Shown here piece by piece: positions 1 to 8,855 of a stretch of DNA of 24,386 nt. Position numbers and translations under genes: made by a program. Under the pieces are notes generated by a model. It was not told the DNA's origin, did not search any database, and was given only the letters and a program-made list of their open reading frames with translations. Source of the DNA: Oscillospiraceae bacterium (lineage in GTDB: Bacteria; Bacillota; Clostridia; Oscillospirales; Ruminococcaceae). Numbering within the stretch: position 1 is the first letter of the stretch; each line of letters starts with the position of its first letter. The DNA lies in assembly GCA_902798675.1 (NCBI GenBank), contig CADBXQ010000007.1, positions 1 to 24,386 of the forward strand, in the 5' to 3' direction.

Positions 1-2532
1 TTCAGCGGACAGTTTCTCGCAATCAGATTCAGTGGCTCTGTCCAAACCGCGCAAATTGCAAATGAAATTGAAACCAAACTTGCAAGAATTAATTTTTTGT
101 TTTTTAAATGGTTGATTTGAAAAATGGATTTTGTTTCGCTTTTGCATTCAAAAACGTGGATAAGCTGCAAAAAGACAAGCGTTAAAAAGATGGATGTTCG
201 AGCTGTTTCGAGAGAATATGTCATTTTCCAAATTATTGTGAAAACCGTTAGCGTTGTGAATGCAATTAAAAGCCCGCGGACAATGATTGTTAGCATAAGC
301 CCGCCTGAAAATATGCTCTCATTTGGATCTCTTGGAGGCTTTTTCATTATGTCATCATCACCTGGCTCAAGGCCAAGCGCAATCGCCGGCAGCCCATCCG
401 TGACCAAATTAATCAGCAAAATCTGCATCGGCAAAAGCGGAACCGGCATTCCAATTAACATTGCAAAAAGAGTTGTTAAAACTTCACCCATATTACAAGA
501 AAGCAAATATCTCATAAATTTTCGAATATTACCATATATTATTCGACCCTCTTCAACCGCCGCAACAAGAGTTGCAAAATTATCATCAAGCAATATTAAA
601 TCCGCGGCCTGTTTTGAAACGTCGCTTCCGCCCTTTCCCATAGAAACGCCAATGTTGGCTTCTTTAATCGCTGGCGCATCATTAACACCATCCCCAGTCA
701 TCGCGACAACATTTCCTAAATTTTTAAACATTTTAACAATTCTTAGTTTGTGTTTCGGAGAAACCCTTGCAAAAACGGTCGTCTTTTTAATAATCTCCTT
801 CAAAGCAGAATCGCTCATTTGGTCGAGCTCTTTGCCTTCAACACACATATCGCCTCTTTCAAGTCATAACCGCAGACTTTGCTTCCTGCCTTGGAGGGTC
901 CTGCATGGCGACCAGGCCGAGAAAGGTTAAATTTTCGTCGCTTTGATAGTCTAGAATTTCTTTATATGCAAAAGCTAAAACTCTCATTCCGCTTCCCGCA
1001 AGCTCTTGGTTTTTTCGATCAAAAATCGGCCGAACTTTTAAAAAAGGCTCCAAGCCATGCTCGCCTTCATATGCCTCGCAACGGCCCAGGATCACGTCAT
1101 ACGCGCCCTTTAAAAAAGCAAACTTTCTCCCCGATCGATCCTGAACAAAAACCGTCATACACTTGCTGGACGAGTCAAACGGGATTTGGTCATATACAGT
1201 GTATTTTTCCTTCAAATCTTCTCGATATAGCCCACCTTTTGCTGCTGCAATCAAAAGCGAAGTTTCAGTTGGGTCTCCAAACGCCCTAAAACTTCCAGAT
1301 TTTTCAAAGATTTCTGGCCCATTTTTAAAGACAATTCGAGAGTCATTGCAAACAACACAGATTTCCAAAAGGCGTTCCAAAGAAGGAATGGATGAAATGT
1401 TAACTCGCTCCCCAAAGCGAACAAAAAAGCCTTTTAAGCTGGATCCTTCTCCTTCAATTTTAAATTCACAATCCGCAGTTATTATTTTTTTGACTGTCAT
1501 TTTATTTTGAGTTATTGTTCCTGTTTTATCAGTGCATATGACGTTTGCACATCCCAAAGTCTCAACAGCGTGAAGCTTTCGAACCAAGGCCTTTCGCCGA
1601 ACCATGCGCTTAACAGCCAACGCCAAAGCTATGGTGACGATGGCGGGCAGGCCCTCAGGAACAGAAGCAACAGCAACAGACAAGCCGGTTATTATCATGT
1701 TGAAAGGATCTTCTCCTCGCAAAATTCCCGCCAGAATCACAACAATCGAAACAACCAAACAACCAAGGATTATGAATTTTCCCATTTGATCTAATTTTTT
1801 TTGCAGGGGAGTCTGGCTGTTTTCCGAATTTCCGAGCATTCCAGCAATTTTCCCCATTTGAGTTTTCATCCCGGTTTTGACAACTCTTGCTCTCCCATAT
1901 CCTTTTAAAATTGACGTTCCCATATACAAAAGATTGTTTTTTTCAGCTTCTTTAAAAACCAAGTCGGATTCGCCTGTCAAAATGGATTCATCCGCCTCAA
2001 GCCTTCTGGATTCCAGCAAAACAGCATCAGCAGGAACGTTGTCCCCTGCTTCAACAAGAATTTCATCCCCACGAACCAAAAAATTTGCTGGAATTTTACA
2101 CAGTTTCCCATCTCGAAAAACCTTCGCCAAAGGAGAAACCATGTTTTCAAGCGCCTCAAGAGTTTTTTCAGTTTTATATTCCTGAATAAATCCCATAACC
2201 GCGCCCAAAAACAAAATAATTGAAATTGAAATTGCCTCCAACATTTCGCCCATAAACGCCGAAATCAGCATCGCAGCAAGCAGGATTAAAACTAAAAAAT
2301 CCTTAAACTGCCCCGCAAAAATCCTAGCTGCAGAAACTTTTTTTTGCAAAGAAAGCTTGTTTTCGCCCTCTTTTTTCAAAATATCCAGAGCCTTTTTCGA
2401 GCTCAACCCCCGAATTTTTTTCTTTTTTGGTTTAAAACCACAATCTGATTTTTTAGGCCTGGGCCCTGGCTCAAAACTTTTATCTATGTTTGGCTCGTCG
2501 ATAAACAAGCGAAATATTGACGGCAATTTCAC
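1..2532 (-). pseudogene. Cation-transporting P-type ATPase (SERCA/PMR1-like, probably Ca2+), disrupted by an internal deletion with frameshift; 3' end outside window
   Basis: A P2A-type ATPase normally pumps Ca2+ across the membrane using an aspartyl-phosphate intermediate. The first frame (2532-859, 557 codons, GTG start 6-7 bases after GGAGGA) has the N-terminal cation-ATPase domain, TM pairs, the actuator motif LTGES, PEGLP in TM4, the phosphorylation motif DKTGT and the nucleotide-binding KGA. It stops at TGA 859-861, just after DPPRQEAKSAV. The family continues in another frame from about 863 (LERGDMCVEGKELDQMSD), through TGDGVNDAPA and the C-terminal TM helices, open to base 3. Family alignment from memory places about 30 residues between the two pieces, including the TGDH hinge motif, and these are encoded nowhere. 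The two pieces plus the gap approach the usual 880-900 residues, so only the last few codons lie outside. The breakpoint is near 861-868. Recognition is firm; loss of function is inferred. Confidence 0.85.
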
Positions 2533-2655
2533 AACAATTCCTCCATTGTTTAGGGCTAAAATATCAACTCATGGATAATAATATTAAATTTATATGAAAA
2601 TTCAGATGATGTTATGAAAAAATAGCCCAACAAACCAAGAACTTTTAAAACAAGC

Positions 2656-3204
2656 CTATTTCACAGCCATTTGCTTTAAAAGCTTGTTCAAAAGCGGAGA
2701 AAGCATGATAAAAACACAAACATTTATTGGAATTGTTATCAAATTTTTGGGTATGCGCACGGAAACCAAAAGCTCAAAAAAGCCAATTCCATGAAGAATG
2801 CTGATCCAAAATGTGTTCATAAAAACATTGACAACTGTGTCAACAACAACTTCTGCAAAAACTATTCTTAAAACGCTAAATCTGTTTTTATATAAAATCA
2901 AGCCATAAATAAGTCCAGCAACCATTGCGCTGAGCGTGAAGCCAAAAAAGAAACATCCCATTGGATGGACAATATATGACAAAATGTCGCCAACTGCTCC
3001 AAACAAAGCCGCAACAAACGGGCCAAACATCCCGCCTGTGATCCCCGCAACAATAAAAACAAACGAAATATAGCACAAGGGCGACAAAGGAAGGGTTAAA
3101 AAATCCAAACAAACCCTCAAAGCCAGGAGCAAAGAAACGATGCATAAATTTTTAACACTTTTTAGCTCACAAGCAGAATCTCGAAATAATTTAGCAATTC
3201 TCAA
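2656..3204 (-). CDS. folT: ECF transporter S component, folate family (FolT-like)
   Basis: This is a small, very hydrophobic membrane protein of about 182 residues with five to six predicted helices. It matches the substrate-binding S subunit of energy-coupling-factor transporters, which captures a vitamin and is powered by a shared EcfA/A'/T module; that module is not in this window. The C-terminal half has the pattern GxFFFGFTLSAxxxGLIYGLxLY typical of the FolT branch, hence folate or a related pterin as the likely substrate. The start is uncertain. TTG at 3202-3204 sits 9 bases after GGGAG, while TTG at 3208-3210 is only 3 bases away, so I chose the former. The gene lies 90 bases after ispH-S1 with a hairpin between them. 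I saw no THF riboswitch in that gap. Confidence 0.75.
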   Translation of the reverse strand: MRIAKLFRDSACELKSVKNLCIVSLLLALRVCLDFLTLPLSPLCYISFVFIVAGITGGMFGPFVAALFGAVGDILSYIVHPMGCFFFGFTLSAMVAGLIYGLILYKNRFSVLRIVFAEVVVDTVVNVFMNTFWISILHGIGFFELLVSVRIPKNLITIPINVCVFIMLSPLLNKLLKQMAVK

Positions 3205-3237
3205 AATCAAAAACTCCCTTTTTCTTTAAAACAAATC

Positions 3238-3272
3238 GCCACTTTGCCCAAAAATTTAATGAGCAAAATGGC
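3238..3272 (-). terminator. Possible intrinsic terminator or attenuating hairpin between ispH-S1 and folT
   Basis: Arms at 3238-3247 and 3263-3272 form a 10-bp stem on the minus strand (GCCATTTTGC with GCAAAGTGGC, one G-U pair) with a 15-base loop. The following minus-strand sequence is only moderately U-rich (GATTTGTTTT), so termination may be partial. It lies downstream of the ispH-S1 stop and about 30 bases before folT. Confidence 0.4.
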
Positions 3273-3300
3273 AAAACATAAATCGAACACACAAAATCCA

Positions 3301-5340
3301 TTACCTGACAACTACGCCACCATTACTCACTTCAACACCCTCAATTTTTTCGACAGCTCTCAGGTTTTCATTTTCTTCTTTTCTCGCCTCAGTTTCCATC
3401 AAAGCTCTGACAGACAAACTAACGCGCTTTGAATCATAGTCTATTTCCCATATCTTCGCCCTAACAACCTGACCAACAGAGAAAGAGTCTGATATCAATC
3501 CTATGGGTCTGTCGGCAAGTTGGGATATATGAATCAGCCCGTCAACTCCGGGGATTATCTCAACAAAAACACCAAACGACTTAATTGAATATATCTTGGC
3601 TTCAACGACTTGGCCAACCGAATAATTTTTGACAAAAACATTCCAAGGATTATCTGCTTCCTTGCGATATGAAAGAGAAATTTTGCTGTTTTCTTTGTCT
3701 AAAGATTTAACAACAACTTCAATTTCGTCATCAACGCTGACAACTTCAGAAGGGTGTTTAACCCTGCTCCAAGAAAGCTCGCTGATGTGGATCATTCCGT
3801 CAACACCGCCCAAATCAACAAAAACTCCATAGTTCGTTATTGACTTGACAACTCCAGTTCGAACATCTCCAACGCTAATCTCTTTCCAAAGCTTTTCAGC
3901 CTTGAGTTGCCTCAATTCGCTGAGAACTTTGCGAACAGACCCAACCGCTCGATATTTGTTCACATTAACGTCGAGCACTTTAAAATCGACAGCTTTGCCT
4001 ATAAAATCGCTCGCATTTTCAACTTTCCTTTCTGAAAGCTGGGAAATAGGTATAAAAATCTTAACTCCACAAGTTATTGCCAAAACCCCGCCCCTGACAG
4101 CATCGGTTATCACTCCGTTTAAAGTCTTGTCCTGCTCCATAGCTTCCAAAAGCATTTCATAGCCTTTTGAAACATCATAGCGCTTTTTAGACAGCGTCAC
4201 TATCCCATCTTGATCGCTGTTTTTTGTGACTATTAAATCAACCTCATCATCTTTTTCCAAAACATCTTCAGCTTTTAAAGAACTGTCAACCGAAAGTTCA
4301 GACGCTGGAATAACCCCGGCCTGTTTGCCGCCAATGTCAACCTGAACTTCATTTTTCAAAACCGCAGTCACAACGCCTCGAACTTTTTTGCCGACGCCAT
4401 AAACGGCCTGCTGACCGGATTGTTCCAACATTTCAGCAAAATTTTCTTCGCTTGAATTATCAGGACACTCCACATTTTTTAATTCCTCGTTTAATTTCTC
4501 GCTCATGACTTCATGAACCTCCTTTATTATTTGAGCTGGAGTTGATGCACCGGCTGTTATACCTATTTTTGGCGGCAAAGGACCCAAATCAAACCCACGA
4601 AGCTCATCTGCCGTTTCAACCCAAAAAGTTTTGCAGCGAGTTTTGCATAAATTAAACAATTTTTTTGTATTTGAACTACACCTACCGCCGACAACAACCA
4701 ACAACTCAACTCTATCAGCCAAAGACATCGCTTCCCTTTGTCTGATGCTCGTCGCATTACATATTGTAGCAAATATTTTAACATTTGTACATAGCTTTTT
4801 TACAATTTCTATACATTTTCTCCATAATGCCAAATTAAACGTGGTTTGAGAGACTAAAATTAGTGCATTATCCACAAAATTTCCATAAATTTCTATTAAT
4901 TTCCTTAAATCGGATGGTGTTGAAAAAACATATGATCTTCCAACACAGTGGCCTCTGATTCCAATAACTTCGGGGTGGGAAGAGTCGCCTGCTATTAAAA
5001 TTATTTTTCCATCTTCAGACTCTTTTTTGACAATTTTATGAATTCTTTTAACAAACGGACAGGTTGCATCTTCAAATTTAATCTTGTTTTTATCAATATA
5101 TTCATATATATCCCGCTTCACTCCGTGTGATCGTATGACTAGAGTTTCATCCTTCTCAACTTCCGCTGCAGATTTGACTGTTCTCACGCCTCTTTGTGCT
5201 AAATCCTCAACAACCTGCGGATTATGTATGATAGGGCCCAATGTGCAGACCTTTTGGCCTTTGTTTAAAAGGTCATAAACCATCCTAACCCCTCGATCAA
5301 CGCCAAAGCAAAACCCCGCAGTTTTAGCAATTTCAATCAT
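3301..5340 (-). CDS. ispH: Fused 4-hydroxy-3-methylbut-2-enyl diphosphate reductase (IspH/LytB) and S1-domain protein
   Basis: The first ~285 residues are IspH, the Fe-S enzyme that makes IPP and DMAPP in the last step of the MEP pathway. The three cluster cysteines are present at C11 (GFCFGV), C94 (DATCPFV) and C194 (ICNAT). Active-site residues H39, H72, H122, E124 and the SQTTF threonine (T167) are also visible. Residues ~330-650 hold four S1 RNA-binding repeats; the third and fourth are the best conserved (GVFVDLGGVDGMIHISELS and GVFVEIIPGVDGLIHISQL). This fusion is a known clostridial arrangement; the S1 part probably binds mRNA or the ribosome. ATG overlaps the plsC stop as ATGA, with GAGG 9 bases upstream, so it is likely coupled to plsC. 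At 679 residues it is full length. Confidence 0.93.
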   Translation of the reverse strand: MIEIAKTAGFCFGVDRGVRMVYDLLNKGQKVCTLGPIIHNPQVVEDLAQRGVRTVKSAAEVEKDETLVIRSHGVKRDIYEYIDKNKIKFEDATCPFVKRIHKIVKKESEDGKIILIAGDSSHPEVIGIRGHCVGRSYVFSTPSDLRKLIEIYGNFVDNALILVSQTTFNLALWRKCIEIVKKLCTNVKIFATICNATSIRQREAMSLADRVELLVVVGGRCSSNTKKLFNLCKTRCKTFWVETADELRGFDLGPLPPKIGITAGASTPAQIIKEVHEVMSEKLNEELKNVECPDNSSEENFAEMLEQSGQQAVYGVGKKVRGVVTAVLKNEVQVDIGGKQAGVIPASELSVDSSLKAEDVLEKDDEVDLIVTKNSDQDGIVTLSKKRYDVSKGYEMLLEAMEQDKTLNGVITDAVRGGVLAITCGVKIFIPISQLSERKVENASDFIGKAVDFKVLDVNVNKYRAVGSVRKVLSELRQLKAEKLWKEISVGDVRTGVVKSITNYGVFVDLGGVDGMIHISELSWSRVKHPSEVVSVDDEIEVVVKSLDKENSKISLSYRKEADNPWNVFVKNYSVGQVVEAKIYSIKSFGVFVEIIPGVDGLIHISQLADRPIGLISDSFSVGQVVRAKIWEIDYDSKRVSLSVRALMETEARKEENENLRAVEKIEGVEVSNGGVVVR

Positions 5341-5957
5341 TTTTCTCTTCCTCGCTGCATATCGTGGATTTTAGCAACCTCTCTCCAAGATTTTTCAAGA
5401 ATTGCTTTTATAGAGTCTGACCGAGAATCAATTTTATTGGAAATTTCACCCTCTGAAACGCCGATGGGATGGCCATATTCAACAAAAACCCTGCTTCTTG
5501 GACGTTTGCCGCAGTAAAAAATTGAGCAGGGAATGATTTTTGCGTCGGTTTCCAAAGCGATCTTTGCAAATCCAACTTTAGGCTTTGAAAGTTTTCCATC
5601 TTTAGACCTGGTTCCTTCCGGAAACATGGCCAGCATTTTGCCGCAATTCACAAGATCTTTGGCTGTCTTGATTGCTTTGGAGTCTCTGCTGCCTCTTTTA
5701 ACAGGAAACGCGCCTAATTTTTTTATAATAAAAGATAAAATAGGTATTTTAAACAATTCTTGTTTTGCCATAAAAAACAATCGTCTATTTTTAATATATA
5801 GCCCCAGCATCACAGGATCTAAATTTGATTGATGATTTGAGATTAATATGAATTTTCCTTCGCCAAGCGGAATATTTTCAAGGCCTTTAACATTTATTTT
5901 AAAATATAATTTGAAGAACAATATGCAAACTTTTTGCGCAAAGCCATAAAAACTCAT
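5337..5957 (-). CDS. plsC: 1-acyl-sn-glycerol-3-phosphate acyltransferase (PlsC family)
   Basis: PlsC transfers an acyl group to lysophosphatidic acid to make phosphatidic acid at the inner face of the membrane. The 206-residue protein has an N-terminal hydrophobic stretch, the catalytic HX4D box within NHQSNLDP (about residues 40-48), the substrate-binding FPEGTRS motif (about residue 113) and the conserved PVKRG segment between them. Length is normal for the family. Its ATG overlaps the cmk stop (ATGA at 5957-5954) and its stop overlaps the ispH start in the same way. The cmk-plsC-ispH order is common in Clostridia and supports one operon. The GGAG upstream is 13 bases away, so translation probably depends on coupling to cmk. 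Confidence 0.92.
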   Translation of the reverse strand: MSFYGFAQKVCILFFKLYFKINVKGLENIPLGEGKFILISNHQSNLDPVMLGLYIKNRRLFFMAKQELFKIPILSFIIKKLGAFPVKRGSRDSKAIKTAKDLVNCGKMLAMFPEGTRSKDGKLSKPKVGFAKIALETDAKIIPCSIFYCGKRPRSRVFVEYGHPIGVSEGEISNKIDSRSDSIKAILEKSWREVAKIHDMQRGREK

Positions 5958-6631
5958 ATATTTTTTTCAACTCCATTTTTTTTTATAATTTTCAAAACAT
6001 TTTCGACAGATTCTTCTAGAGACAGATTGGTTGTGTCAACTAAAATGGCGTCAGCAGCAATCTTTAGCGGCGCAAATTTTCTGTTTGTGTCTTGTAAATC
6101 ACGCTGTTTTATATATTTCAAGACCTCTTCAAATTTAACCTCCTGACCCATTTTAAGCAATTCATTAAACCTGCGCGTGGCTCTTGAATTTATTGAGGCT
6201 GTCAAAAATATTTTCACATTTGCGTCTGGCAAAACCACCGTTCCAATGTCTCTTCCATCCATGACAACATCATGATTTTTCGCGATATCCCTTTGCAAAT
6301 CCAGCAGATATTCCCTGACTTGACATATCGCAGAAACATCAGAAGCCGCCATAGAAACCTGATCGCTCCTGATGAAATCGCTGACATCTTCCCCGCAAAG
6401 AAAAACTTTTTGGCTTTTTCCGACATATCGAATGGATATTTCACAATGTTTAAGTTTTGAAACAACTCTGTCGGTTTTTTTTAAATCAATATCATTTTTT
6501 ATCATATAAAGCCCAACAGCTCGATATAATGCGCCTGTGTCTAAATATATTATGCCAAGTCTTTTGGAAACTTCCCGAGCAATCGAGCTTTTTCCAGCGC
6601 CCGCAGGCCCGTCTATAGCTATGTTGTTCAT
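5954..6631 (-). CDS. cmk: (d)CMP kinase
   Basis: Cmk phosphorylates CMP and dCMP with ATP, feeding CTP, dCTP and phospholipid synthesis in the cytoplasm. The 225-residue protein starts MNNIAIDGPAGAGKSS with the P-loop at residues ~8-16. It then has DTGALYRA, the substrate-binding DGRDIGTVV, and the C-terminal RD.QD..R.FAPLK.A.DA signature. An open frame extends 19 codons further upstream, but ATG 6629-6631 is preferred: it is preceded by GGGGA at 7-8 bases, gives the family's usual N-terminus, and overlaps the preceding gene's stop as ATGA. Nothing appears missing. Confidence 0.95.
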   Translation of the reverse strand: MNNIAIDGPAGAGKSSIAREVSKRLGIIYLDTGALYRAVGLYMIKNDIDLKKTDRVVSKLKHCEISIRYVGKSQKVFLCGEDVSDFIRSDQVSMAASDVSAICQVREYLLDLQRDIAKNHDVVMDGRDIGTVVLPDANVKIFLTASINSRATRRFNELLKMGQEVKFEEVLKYIKQRDLQDTNRKFAPLKIAADAILVDTTNLSLEESVENVLKIIKKNGVEKNI

Positions 6632-7869
6632 GTTAAAAATCCCCTTTTCATCGAAATTGCAAAAGCAGCAGCCGCAGCAGTTGACCAAGCAACCTGCAAA
6701 TTAAAACCGCCAGTATATCCATCAACATCCAAAACTTCCCCAATGAAATACAACCCTTTTTTCAATTTGCTTTCCATGGTTTTCGGATTTATTTGGCTAA
6801 CATCAACTCCGCCCGAAGTTATTATAGCATATTCTATTGGTCTAAAGGATTTAACGTCAATTTCCAATTTTTTCAAAAGAGTCACTAATTTTTTTCTGTG
6901 CTTTTTGCTAAACTGATTAGCCTTAGAGCCTGGCTTTAAGCCCATCATGTCAAAAATTATCCCAACCAGTTTGCTTGGAAGGAGTTTTTTTAATATATTT
7001 ATCACATCACAATTGGGAAAGTCAGAAATTTCCCGAACAATTCTTCGGTCCAGTTTATCAAAATCAAGCGCAGGCTTTAAATCTAAAAGCAGTTTATATT
7101 TTTTGGCCTCAATCTTTCGCATATGGGATGAAGCGCTCAAAACAAGCGGCCCTGAAACTCCAAAATGCGTGAACAAAAGCTCGCCCTGATCAGAAAAAAT
7201 CGGAATATCCCCCTCAAAAACAGTCAGCCTAACGTTTTTTAAAGACAGCCCCTGCGCCCTTGTTGGCCATTTTTGACGGGTCAATATCGGAACAAGAGAA
7301 GGTGATATTTTGGATATTGTGTGGCCTGCTTTTTTAGCCCAAACATATCCATCACCAGTTGATCCGGTCTGTGGATATGACAAGCCCCCCGTTGCAATAA
7401 CAACGTTTTCGCAAAAAATTTTTCCGTCACCAAGCTCAACTCCCAAAACCTTTTCTTCATTATATATAACATCAAAAGCAGCCTTGTTCAAAATTTTAAC
7501 ACCATATTTTTTGCAAAAATCAACAAGCGTTTCAACAATTTCCGACGCCCTATCCGAAGCCGGAAAAACCCTCCTTCCGCGCTCAACTTTTAATTTAACG
7601 CCCAAATTTTCAAAAAAAGAGAAAGCATCATCCGGACCAAACCGAGCCAACGCCCCATACAAAAAATTTCCATTAACAATCAAATTTTTAACAACTTCGC
7701 CAGCCCCGCATTTGTTAGTTAAATTACACCTGCCCTTTCCCGTTATTGAAAGCTTTTTCCCAAGCTCTTTGTTTTTTTCAAGCAAAACAACCTCAAGCCC
7801 AAAATTTGCAAGCAAACCAGCAGCCAAAAGCCCTGAAGCTCCGCCGCCAATAACAACAACATCTGTCAT
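6628..7869 (-). CDS. NAD(P)/FAD-dependent oxidoreductase of the HI0933/YhiN family
   Basis: This 413-residue flavoprotein has an N-terminal FAD-binding GxGxxG motif (VVIGGGASGLLAAGLL, residues ~5-20), the family hallmark ITGKGRCNLTN near residue 42, a second FAD-contact ATGGLSYPQTGSTGDGY around residue 160, and a C-terminal GEVLDVDGYTGGFNLQVAWSTA that closes the FAD site. The family is PF03486-like. The physiological reaction is generally unknown; some clostridial members have been linked to bile-acid reduction, but that cannot be inferred here. ATG directly follows the regulator's TAG stop (TAGATG) with AAAGGGA 8 bases upstream. Its stop overlaps the cmk start. Location suggests co-transcription, not a shared pathway. 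Confidence 0.9.
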   Translation of the reverse strand: MTDVVVIGGGASGLLAAGLLANFGLEVVLLEKNKELGKKLSITGKGRCNLTNKCGAGEVVKNLIVNGNFLYGALARFGPDDAFSFFENLGVKLKVERGRRVFPASDRASEIVETLVDFCKKYGVKILNKAAFDVIYNEEKVLGVELGDGKIFCENVVIATGGLSYPQTGSTGDGYVWAKKAGHTISKISPSLVPILTRQKWPTRAQGLSLKNVRLTVFEGDIPIFSDQGELLFTHFGVSGPLVLSASSHMRKIEAKKYKLLLDLKPALDFDKLDRRIVREISDFPNCDVINILKKLLPSKLVGIIFDMMGLKPGSKANQFSKKHRKKLVTLLKKLEIDVKSFRPIEYAIITSGGVDVSQINPKTMESKLKKGLYFIGEVLDVDGYTGGFNLQVAWSTAAAAAFAISMKRGFLT

Positions 7870-8799
7870 CTAATTTTCCCTTTTTGTTTTGGATTTTTCA
7901 AAAACCTCATATTTTTTCCATATTTGCTCTAATTTTTGAAAGGTTTTAGATATTTCGGATTTTTTGCAAAGTCCAACCGCAACAACCAGCGCGTTAAGAA
8001 GCGACAAAGGCGCAACCAAGCCATCAACAAAAGAAACCATGGCGCTTTGAGCCAGGAGAACCGAATCCGCTTTGGCTGCAAGCGGCGAGCCGACGCTATC
8101 TGTGATTGCAATGGTTTTAGCATGGTTGCTGTGTGCATAATGAAACGCCTGAACTGTGTTGCTGGAATAACGAGGAAAACTGATCCCAATTAAGACGTCT
8201 CCTTCTTTAATATTCAATATTTTTTCAAACGTTTCGCTTTTGCTTTTAGTATATATAACTCTAACATCTTCAAATATAAACGAAAAATAAAAATTAACAA
8301 AACTCGCCAAAACCGAGGCGCTTCCAGTTCCGATGATATATATCTTTTTCGCAGCAACTATAAACCTGACGGCATTTTCAAAATCTTTGCGCGAAACCCG
8401 ATCAAGCGTTGTCTTGATTTTATCCACATCCAGGTTCAAAACTCGAGACAAAACGTCCTCTTGAGGGCCGATTTGATCATCTGCAACTCGAACTCTTTCA
8501 ACAGTTGTTAACTTATTTTGAATTATCTTTTTAAGCGCTTTTTGAAAAGCTGGATATCCACTAAATCCGATCTCAACCGCAAATCGAACAACAGTTGACT
8601 CGCTGACCCCAGCTGCTTCCCCAAGCCTAGCCGCTGTCATAAAAGCAGATTTATCATAGTTATTTATCAAAAAGTCAAATATTTTCTTCTGGCTCTTTGA
8701 CAATTTAGGCGCCTTTTCCATCAAACTTTCCAAAAAATCCGACTCAAAAACCCTTCCATCTAAATAATCTCGCCCAATCAAGCAAAAACACACCACCAC
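7870..8799 (-). CDS. MurR/RpiR family transcriptional regulator (HTH plus SIS domain)
   Basis: This is a regulator of the RpiR type, which senses phosphosugars through a SIS domain. Residues ~30-105 form the N-terminal HTH domain (LSKSQKKIFDFL, then GVSESTVVRFAVEIGFSGYPAFQ). Residues ~135-275 form the SIS domain (IYIIGTGSASVLASF, GDVLIGISFPRYS, ITDSVGSPLA, SFVDGLVAPLSLLNAL). In many clostridial relatives the first SIS loop reads GVRSS; here it is GTGSA, so the ligand may differ. The start is unclear: GTG 8797-8799 gives 309 residues but has no nearby SD. ATG 8719-8721 gives 283 residues but trims a helix usually present. Target genes cannot be named; no sugar gene adjoins it. Confidence 0.85.
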   Translation of the reverse strand: MVVCFCLIGRDYLDGRVFESDFLESLMEKAPKLSKSQKKIFDFLINNYDKSAFMTAARLGEAAGVSESTVVRFAVEIGFSGYPAFQKALKKIIQNKLTTVERVRVADDQIGPQEDVLSRVLNLDVDKIKTTLDRVSRKDFENAVRFIVAAKKIYIIGTGSASVLASFVNFYFSFIFEDVRVIYTKSKSETFEKILNIKEGDVLIGISFPRYSSNTVQAFHYAHSNHAKTIAITDSVGSPLAAKADSVLLAQSAMVSFVDGLVAPLSLLNALVVAVGLCKKSEISKTFQKLEQIWKKYEVFEKSKTKREN

Positions 8800-8827
8800 G
8801 CTCTGAAAATATATTTATTTCAACCTC

Positions 8828-8855
8828 AATTTAAAAGCATAATATCCTTTGTCAA
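8828..8855 (-). promoter_or_regulatory. Candidate sigma-A promoter for the rpiR-HI0933-cmk-plsC-ispH block
   Basis: A perfect -35 TTGACA (8850-8855) overlaps the stop codon of the DivIVA-like gene. A weaker -10 TAAATT (8828-8833) follows after 16 bases. Transcription would begin near 8821, just ahead of the regulator gene. Confidence 0.4.

Noticed and set aside
124..930. A 268-codon open frame on the + strand
   Set aside because: It is antisense to the 3' part of the P-type ATPase, whose motifs (TGDGVNDAPA and TM helices) are clear on the minus strand. The + strand product resembles no family.
2533..2655. Terminator between folT and the ATPase (GGGCTA with TAGCCC)
   Set aside because: The 6-bp arms are more than 60 bases apart with no T-run after the second arm, so it is likely chance.
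3211..3300. Tetrahydrofolate riboswitch upstream of folT
   Set aside because: The gap is only 90 bases and shows a simple hairpin; I did not recognise the conserved THF core.
5954..6688. Longer cmk form with a cysteine-rich N-terminal extension
   Set aside because: The 19 extra codons overlap the end of the flavoprotein gene, have no SD, and precede an ATG with a good SD that gives the standard Cmk N-terminus.
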